NCBI GenBank assembly: GCA_963616135.1
Contig: CAVEJT010000006.1
Span: 1 to 33,824 of the forward strand
Origin: UMGS1613 sp963616135
Lineage (GTDB): Bacteria; Bacillota_I; Bacilli_A; RF39; UBA660
DNA length: 33,824 nucleotides
Direction: 5' to 3'
In this document: piece by piece, positions 28,467 through 33,824 of the stretch
How the letters are laid out: each line of letters opens with the position of its first letter
How positions within the stretch are numbered: the stretch's first letter is position 1
The notes under the pieces: model-generated
What the model saw: the letters and a program-made list of their open reading frames with translations, nothing else
Databases searched by the model: none
What the model was told of the DNA's origin: nothing
Translations under genes and position numbers: made by a program

Positions 28467-29600
28467 ATGAAAATTAAATATGAATTATTACAAAATGATA
28501 CAAAAACACGTGCTAGATATGGTCTATTACATACCAACTATGGAACTTATGAAACACCAATGTTTATGCCAGTGGGAACTCAAGCTACAGTAAAGACTTT
28601 ATCACCAGAGGAAATAAAAAAAATAGGTAGTGGTGTAATTCTTTCTAATACTTATCATTTATGGTTACGACCTGGTGCTGATGTAGTAAATAAAGCAGGT
28701 GGGTTACATAAATTTATGAATTATGATGGTCCAATACTTACCGATAGTGGTGGATTTCAGGTGTTTAGTTTAGCAAAAAATAAAAAGAAAGATATAACAG
28801 AAGAAGGAGTTCATTTTAAAAGTCATATAGATGGTTCATCTTTATTTTTAACGCCAGAAATATCCATAGAAGTACAAAATAAATTAGATAGTGATATTGC
28901 TATGTCATTTGATGAATGTATACCGTATCCTGCTAGTTATGAATATGCTAAAGCAAGTACAGAAAGAACACTTAGATGGGCAAAAAGAGGCAAAGAAGTT
29001 TTTAATAACGAAAGACAATCTTTATTTGGTATTGTTCAGGGTGGAGAATATGAGGATTTAAGAAAGATGAGTGCTGTGGAAACAGTTAAAATGAATTTTG
29101 ATGGATATAGTATAGGTGGAACTAGTGTAGGTGAAAATAAAGATACTATGTATAAAATGATTGATTATGCTATAGAGTACTTACCAAAGGATAAACCAAG
29201 ATATTTAATGGGTGTAGGGGATCCAATAGATATAATAGAAGGGGTTATAAGAGGGGTTGATATGTTTGATTGTGTTCTTCCAACTCGTATAGCACGCCAT
29301 GGTAATGCCTTCACAAGACTAGGAAAAATAAATATTAAAAATGCTAAATACAAGGAGGACTTTACTCCAATAGAGGTAAATTGTGACTGTTATAGTTGCA
29401 AACATTATACGAAAGCTTACATAAGGCATTTAATAGTGGCAAATGAAACATTTGGACAAAGATTACTTTCTATACATAACATAAGATTTTTAACCAAATT
29501 AACTGAAGAATTAAGACAAAGTATAAAAGATGACAATATACTTGAATATAAAGCATCTTTCATAGAAAAGTATTGTGGGAAAAATGAAGATAAAAAATAA
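28467..29600 (+). CDS. tgt: tRNA-guanine transglycosylase (queuine tRNA-ribosyltransferase)
   Basis: Replaces G34 with preQ1 in GUN-anticodon tRNAs for queuosine synthesis. 377 aa, normal. Active-site motifs: LTDSGGFQVFSL (D93 base/substrate contact), GIVQGGEYEDLR, GYSIGGTSVGE, LMGVGDPIDIIEGV and FDCVLPTRIARHGNAFT (nucleophile D268). Zinc ligands are C306, C308, C311 and H321 at the C-terminus. No preQ1 riboswitch and no queA or que genes are next to it, so precursor is presumably taken up or made elsewhere. It overlaps the metallophosphoesterase at its end. Confidence 0.96.
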   Translation: MKIKYELLQNDTKTRARYGLLHTNYGTYETPMFMPVGTQATVKTLSPEEIKKIGSGVILSNTYHLWLRPGADVVNKAGGLHKFMNYDGPILTDSGGFQVFSLAKNKKKDITEEGVHFKSHIDGSSLFLTPEISIEVQNKLDSDIAMSFDECIPYPASYEYAKASTERTLRWAKRGKEVFNNERQSLFGIVQGGEYEDLRKMSAVETVKMNFDGYSIGGTSVGENKDTMYKMIDYAIEYLPKDKPRYLMGVGDPIDIIEGVIRGVDMFDCVLPTRIARHGNAFTRLGKINIKNAKYKEDFTPIEVNCDCYSCKHYTKAYIRHLIVANETFGQRLLSIHNIRFLTKLTEELRQSIKDDNILEYKASFIEKYCGKNEDKK

Positions 29601-30402
29601 AATATATAACATAACTGGTAGAATAAACAAAAAAATAGTACTTATCTCAGATATTCATTATTATAGTAAAAAAAATATTAATAATTTAAATAAGATATTA
29701 GATATATTGAAAGAAATAAAACCGGATTATATTTGTATACCAGGTGATATTGTTGATAATTCATATATATTAGATGAGGAACTTTTAATAATTTGGTTCC
29801 AAAAACTATCTGTTATATCACCAGTGTTAATATCAATAGGAAATCATGAATATTATATAAATAAAAAGCAAAAACATTTTGGGTTAAACAAACATATATT
29901 AACAAAGATAAAAAGTGTTGATAATGTTTTTTGTTTAGATAATAAAAATGTGCTTATAGACGATATTAATTTTATAGGAATTACTATGCCAATCAAGTAT
30001 TACATGGAAGATGGAGAAAGTAAAGATAGTTTTATAAAGCATTTAAAAAAAATACAATATAATGACAAAAAATACAATGTATTATTATTACATTCACCTT
30101 CAAATTTGCTTGATAAAGATATAACCTCTATGTTAAAATGTGATCTAGTATTGTGTGGACATACACATGGTGGTATAGTTCCATGCGTGTTAAGACCAAT
30201 ATTTAAAGATAGAGGATTTATTAATCCTCAAGGTAAATTAATGACAAGAGGATGTTATGGTCATATAAATGAAAGTCCTAATATTATAGTAACTTCAGGG
30301 ATAACAACATTGTCACATGAAAACCCATTTAATCTTTTTAATAATTTGTTTTCTTCAGAAGTAGTAGTAATTAATATAATAAATAAAAAAGAAAGTTTTT
30401 AA
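29584..30402 (+). CDS. Calcineurin-like metallophosphoesterase
   Basis: About 272 aa. Metallophosphoesterase motifs in order: LISDIHYY (D23, H25), CIPGDIVDN, ISIGNHEYY and LLLHS, then LCGHTHGGIVP, which together bind two metals. No signal peptide or membrane anchor, so it should be cytoplasmic. Resembles the YkuE/YaeI group, but the substrate is unknown. The start is either ATG 29584 or GTG 29575 in the end of tgt; 29584 has GTGGGA just upstream and is preferred. Overlap with tgt implies cotranscription. Confidence 0.82.
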   Translation: MKIKNKIYNITGRINKKIVLISDIHYYSKKNINNLNKILDILKEIKPDYICIPGDIVDNSYILDEELLIIWFQKLSVISPVLISIGNHEYYINKKQKHFGLNKHILTKIKSVDNVFCLDNKNVLIDDINFIGITMPIKYYMEDGESKDSFIKHLKKIQYNDKKYNVLLLHSPSNLLDKDITSMLKCDLVLCGHTHGGIVPCVLRPIFKDRGFINPQGKLMTRGCYGHINESPNIIVTSGITTLSHENPFNLFNNLFSSEVVVINIINKKESF

Positions 30403-30413
30403 CTTTCTTTTTA
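30385..30413. terminator. Bidirectional terminator between the phosphoesterase and glmS
   Basis: AAAAAAGAAAGTT (30385-30397), TTT loop, AACTTTCTTTTT (30401-30412), serving both convergent genes. Confidence 0.85.
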
Positions 30414-32171
30414 TTCTACAGTAACTGATTTAGCTAAATTTCTTGGTTTATCAATATCGCATCCATTTAATTTTGCTACTTCATAAGCTAGTAATTGTAA
30501 TGGTACAACAGTAAGAATTGATTCAAATAATTCATTTATTTTAGGTATTCTAATATTAAAATCATAAAAATCGTTTTGAATATTACTTGTCGTAATAAAT
30601 ATAACTTTAGCACCTCTTGCTTTTACTTCTTTAATATTACTAATAGTTTTTTCTATTAAATTTTCATCTGTAGATATAGCAATTACAGGTGTATTTTTTT
30701 CTATAAGTGAAATAGTTCCATGTTTTAATTCTCCAGCTTGATAAGCAACACTATTTATATATGATATTTCTTTAAGTTTTAATGAACCTTCCATACAAAG
30801 TGAGTAGTCAATTCCTCTTCCTATAAAGAATATATTTTTATTCTTATAAATATTTTTAGCTATACTTTTATAATCAATATTTATTAATTTATCAATTAAC
30901 TTAGGTATATTATCAATATCACTTATATGTTTGTTATTTGTTAAATACATTGTAAGAATTGCAAATACAGTTACTTGAGCTAAATAAGCTTTAGTAGTTG
31001 CTACAGCAATTTCACAACCAGCTTTAGTATACATTACATATTTTGATTCTCTAGCAATACTAGAACCTACAACATTTACAATACTTAATGTATCAATGCC
31101 ATCTTCTTTAACTTTTCTAAGACAGGCTAGGGTATCAGCAGTTTCACCTGATTGTGAAACAAATATAACTAGAGTCTTTTTATCATAAAAGTTTTTCTTA
31201 TATCTATATTCACTAGCTACCTCAACATAAACCGGGATATCAGCGTATTTTTCTATTAAATAAGCTCCAACAAGTCCTGCATGATATGCTGAACCACATG
31301 CTACAATATGAATATTATTATACTTAGATAAATCTGGTATATTTTTAAATTCACCATCAAAATAAGCATTCATAGTATTTGTGAATACAAGAGGTTCTTC
31401 ATGTATTTCTTTTAGCATAAAATGATCATATCCGTTTTTCATACTTGCTTCATATGAACCTTCAAATTCAAAAATTTCTTTTTTTACTTCTTTTAATTTA
31501 TTATCATAAATAGTTATACTATCACTAGTTATTTTAGCAACCTCTAAATCATCTAATAAAATATATTTATTTGTATATTTTAATATAGCAGGAACATCGG
31601 ATGCTATATAATTTTCAGAATTTCCTTTAGCTATAATTAATGGACTTGTTTTTCTAAGTGCATACAAAGTATTCAAGTCATCGCTACAAATAATTCCTAA
31701 AGCATATGAACCTCTAAATATTTGAGTAGCTTTAGAAAGCGCTTTTAATATATCTTTTTCTTGCTTATATAAATAATCAAGAAAAGCTGCAGCAACTTCT
31801 GTATCAGTAGAACTTTTAAATTTATATCCATTATTTATTAATTCTTGTTTTAATTCAATATAATTTTCAATAATACCATTATGCACAATAGTAAATTTTC
31901 CTTGTTTATGAGGATGAGCATTTGTTTTATTTGGACTTCCATGAGTTGCCCATCTAGTATGCCCAATTGCTAAATTAGACTTTTCATTTAAATTTAATTT
32001 TGATTTTAAATTAATTATTTTTCCTTGTTCTTTTATAATATTTAATTTATCATTTTTTATATAAGCAATTCCAGCTGAATCATAACCTCTATATTCAAGA
32101 GCTTCTAATCCATCCATAACAACTTTAATTGCTTTATTATTTTTACCTATATATCCGGTAATACCACACAT
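30411..32171 (-). CDS. glmS: Glutamine-fructose-6-phosphate aminotransferase (GlcN6P synthase)
   Basis: Makes glucosamine 6-phosphate from fructose 6-phosphate and glutamine, first step of amino-sugar and peptidoglycan precursor synthesis. 586 aa. N-terminal glutaminase: C2 nucleophile after Met removal (MCGITGYIG), GYDSAGIAY, GHTRWATHG and HNGIIENY. Two SIS sugar isomerase domains follow (ACGSAYHAG, FVSQSGETADTL, GRGIDY, LKEISYI). It ends with KSVTVE, the conserved tail that closes the active site. SD AAGGA; a glmS ribozyme lies directly upstream. Confidence 0.97.
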   Translation of the reverse strand: MCGITGYIGKNNKAIKVVMDGLEALEYRGYDSAGIAYIKNDKLNIIKEQGKIINLKSKLNLNEKSNLAIGHTRWATHGSPNKTNAHPHKQGKFTIVHNGIIENYIELKQELINNGYKFKSSTDTEVAAAFLDYLYKQEKDILKALSKATQIFRGSYALGIICSDDLNTLYALRKTSPLIIAKGNSENYIASDVPAILKYTNKYILLDDLEVAKITSDSITIYDNKLKEVKKEIFEFEGSYEASMKNGYDHFMLKEIHEEPLVFTNTMNAYFDGEFKNIPDLSKYNNIHIVACGSAYHAGLVGAYLIEKYADIPVYVEVASEYRYKKNFYDKKTLVIFVSQSGETADTLACLRKVKEDGIDTLSIVNVVGSSIARESKYVMYTKAGCEIAVATTKAYLAQVTVFAILTMYLTNNKHISDIDNIPKLIDKLINIDYKSIAKNIYKNKNIFFIGRGIDYSLCMEGSLKLKEISYINSVAYQAGELKHGTISLIEKNTPVIAISTDENLIEKTISNIKEVKARGAKVIFITTSNIQNDFYDFNIRIPKINELFESILTVVPLQLLAYEVAKLNGCDIDKPRNLAKSVTVE

Positions 32172-32204
32172 TTATAATTCCTTCTTTCCACAACAAAAAC
32201 AAGT

Positions 32205-32340
32205 GTGTGATATATTCTTTGTTATAATTTTGATTTTAATTTTTGTAATATATCTTACGAATACACATTCCGTAACAACATCCGCCGAATATTCGATAAT
32301 TGTTATCCTCGTTAACCCTGTGGGTCTGGCGCTAAATACA
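32205..32340 (-). ncRNA. glmS ribozyme
   Basis: Self-cleaving riboswitch activated by GlcN6P; cleavage destabilises the glmS mRNA. Minus strand reads TTTAGCGCCAG, with the cleavage site between A (32333) and G (32332). ACGAGGATAAC and TTATCGAATATTCGGCGG follow, the conserved core of the family. A hairpin TTACGGAAT/ATTCGTAA and a long outer pairing GATATATT/AATATATC (32247-32254 with 32209-32216) complete it. The ends are approximate. Confidence 0.93.
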
Positions 32341-32375
32341 AGTATTCCTCAGTTACCTTCTGTATCTTTTATATA

Positions 32376-32404
32376 ATTATACAAAAAATTAAAAAAGATT
32401 ACAA
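32376..32404 (-). promoter_or_regulatory. Promoter of glmS
   Basis: Minus strand: TTGTAA (32404-32399), 17 bp, TATAAT (32381-32376). Transcription should start about 35 nt before the ribozyme cleavage site. Confidence 0.75.
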
Positions 32405-32433
32405 GAAAAAAAGGAAATTAATTATTTTTTTAA

Positions 32434-32439
32434 TATAAT
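32434..32439 (+). promoter_or_regulatory. -10 box of comEA
   Basis: TATAAT; no recognisable -35. The SD GAAAGGAA precedes the ATG at 32470. If comEA-comEC are competence-regulated, no binding site is obvious here. Confidence 0.35.
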
Positions 32440-32469
32440 ATTTATAGGAAAATCACTAGAAAGGAATAT

Positions 32470-33183
32470 ATGGAAACAGTAAAGTACTATATAGAAAAGT
32501 ATAAATATGCATTAATAATTGTATTTTTAGTTATTATAATTTTTATAATACTCGCAATCAAATTAAATAAAAATAATGAAACACAAATAGAAAAACAGGA
32601 AGTATCTTTAGAAAATAAAGAGGAAGTAAAAAAAGAAACAAAAGAAGAAACAAAAATAAGAGTAGATATAAAAGGTTTAATAAATAAGCCTGGAGTATAT
32701 GAAATGGATTCTAGTTCTAGAGTTATTGATCTAATAAATAAAGCAGGAGGACTTAAAGAGGACGCTAATACTGAATATATCAATTTAAGTAAAAAGTTAG
32801 AAGATGAAATGGTTATAATTATATATTCGAATGATGATGTTTCTAAATTTAAGGAAACTGATAAAAATGTAATATACATTAAATATAAATGCGATTGTCC
32901 TGATAATATAAATAGTGCTTGTATAAATGAATCAGATAAAGTAAATACAAATGGAGTAGAGGCAAGTAAAAAAGAACAAACAAAAGATAAAAATTTAATT
33001 TCAATAAATACTGGAACAGTAGAAGAACTTATGACAATATCAGGTTTAGGAGAATCGAAAGCTAAAGCTATAATAAAATATAGAGAGGAAAATGGAGAAT
33101 TTAAAACTATAGAAGACATTAAAAATGTATCTGGAATAGGGGATGCACTTTATTCAAAAATTAAAGATTATATTAAAGTCTAA
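32470..33183 (+). CDS. comEA: Competence protein ComEA (DNA receptor)
   Basis: Membrane-anchored DNA-binding receptor for transformation. 237 aa: N-terminal membrane helix (~13-32), a Lys/Glu-rich linker, and an SLBB-type domain (VDIKGLINKPGVYEMDSSSR ... INKAGGLKEDANTEYINLS). The C-terminal double helix-hairpin-helix binds DNA (SINTGTVEELMTISGLGESK, then IIKYREENGEF and VSGIGDALYSKIKDYI). Between SLBB and HhH lies an unusual cysteine segment KYKCDCPDNINSAC. comEC starts inside its last 14 codons, the normal operon order. Confidence 0.93.
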   Translation: METVKYYIEKYKYALIIVFLVIIIFIILAIKLNKNNETQIEKQEVSLENKEEVKKETKEETKIRVDIKGLINKPGVYEMDSSSRVIDLINKAGGLKEDANTEYINLSKKLEDEMVIIIYSNDDVSKFKETDKNVIYIKYKCDCPDNINSACINESDKVNTNGVEASKKEQTKDKNLISINTGTVEELMTISGLGESKAKAIIKYREENGEFKTIEDIKNVSGIGDALYSKIKDYIKV

Positions 33184-33824
33184 TACATTTTTAATTCTTC
33201 TTTTTTTAATTGTAATATTAAATATAGCTTATAAAACACACAATATACAAAGTAAATATAATAAACATGAAAAAAATATAATAGGTGTAGTTACCAATAT
33301 AAATATAAAAGAAGATAAAATTGTTATAAATATTAAAGCTAAAGAAAATATTGTAGTATATTATTATAATAAAATTAATCTAGAATTAGGTGATAAAGTA
33401 AAAGTAGTTGGAACATTAAAAAATATAGAAAATAATACAAACTTCAATTTATTTAACTATAAAAAATATATGTTAAGTAAAAATACATATTTTATTATGA
33501 ATGCTTCTAGTATTAAATTAATATCTAAAAATAATAATATATTTTACAGTATTAAAAATAAATTAAGTAAACTAATAAACAAGAAAAAAGGTTTTAGATA
33601 TTTAAATACTTTTATTATGGGTGATTCAAAAGAAATAGATGAAAATATTTTAGAATCATATAGAACAAATGGTATAAGTCATCTATTTTCTGTATCTGGT
33701 ATGCATATAACTCTTTTATCTACTTTAATTTTATATATTTTAAATAAAATAAAAAAAAGTAATATAAATTACATTTTAGTTATTATTTTTTTAATATTTT
33801 ATATGTTTCTTACTAGTTTTACAC
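33143..33824 (+). CDS. comEC: ComEC, DNA uptake channel (5' part, cut by window end)
   Basis: Inner-membrane channel for single-stranded DNA import. The frame is open to the window end (227 codons). The proposed ATG at 33143 overlaps comEA by 41 bp and has AATAGGGG just upstream; the next in-frame ATG is far inside the protein. The start gives a short basic N-terminus (MHFIQKLKIILK), a membrane helix (FLILLFLIVIL), then a soluble OB-like part. A LNTFIMGD segment leads to NGISHLFSVSGMHITLL, the conserved ISHLLxISGxH motif of the ComEC core. The rest of the channel lies beyond the window. Confidence 0.9.
   Translation, partial: MHFIQKLKIILKSNTFLILLFLIVILNIAYKTHNIQSKYNKHEKNIIGVVTNINIKEDKIVINIKAKENIVVYYYNKINLELGDKVKVVGTLKNIENNTNFNLFNYKKYMLSKNTYFIMNASSIKLISKNNNIFYSIKNKLSKLINKKKGFRYLNTFIMGDSKEIDENILESYRTNGISHLFSVSGMHITLLSTLILYILNKIKKSNINYILVIIFLIFYMFLTSFT

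Noticed and set aside
1..33824. CRISPR arrays, insertion sequences, prophage or integrase genes.
   Set aside because: No regularly spaced repeats, transposase or phage proteins are visible on either strand; the window is chromosomal core with single unknown genes.

Overview
The window comes from a very AT-rich, low-GC Gram-positive (Firmicutes/Bacilli-type) chromosome that uses the standard bacterial code (TGA is a real stop, for example at the ends of truB, folD and ogg). The markers are a spoIIGA-sigE sporulation pair, T-box leaders, a glmS ribozyme, a Gram-positive LexA/SOS system, comEA-comEC, yqeG-yqeH and short GGTGAT-type ribosome binding sites. The compact layout and many exported proteins without recognisable families suggest an uncultured gut Bacilli lineage with a reduced genome. 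That placement is inference.

Layout: 1-1130 sporulation (3' part of spoIIGA, then sigE). 1168-4672 a Tim44-like zinc-ribbon protein, murI, tmcAL (minus strand), a thioredoxin-like protein, yceD and rpmF. 4748-7501 a T-box (Tyr) operon of HAD phosphatase, deoC and tyrS. 7536-9542 two single genes of unknown function. 9543-10439 a region without conventional genes. It holds a candidate SOS-controlled type I toxin-antitoxin locus (9652-9971) and a tRNA-Ile2/tRNA-Leu operon on the minus strand. 10440-15755 a lipoprotein, cysS, and the operon truB, nucleotidyltransferase, rdgB. 15767-16686 lexA diverging from a 47-codon membrane peptide, with two LexA boxes between them. 16762-19384 yqeG-yqeH plus two unknown genes. 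19452-24128 folD, tRNA-Met, ogg, T-box plus gltX, an unknown acidic protein, and tRNA-Glu(CTC). 24219-30402 a secreted NlpC/P60 enzyme, rpsB-tsf, yigZ with a lipoprotein (minus strand), tgt and a metallophosphoesterase. 30411-33824 glmS with its ribozyme (minus strand), then comEA and the start of comEC, cut by the window end.

How the parts fit: most genes are translation and tRNA housekeeping (tyrS, cysS, gltX, truB, tgt, tmcAL, rpsB, tsf, rpmF, four tRNAs). Nucleotide and DNA quality control is represented by rdgB, ogg and lexA. The most unusual part is a small SOS circuit. LexA boxes sit at lexA, in the promoter spacer of the divergent 47-aa membrane peptide (probable division-inhibitor analogue), and in the promoter spacer of a 27-aa hydrophobic peptide at 9744. 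The 27-aa mRNA has complementary ends, a convergent antisense promoter, and direct repeats that would let the antisense RNA pair with the mRNA 5' leader. This resembles E. coli TisB/IstR in logic and plasmid par (Fst) in layout, but the peptide matches no family I know. A second recurrent pattern is a fused promoter-SD module, TATAAT-N6-GGTGAT-N3-ATG, before several genes, which predicts leaders of only about 8-10 nt.
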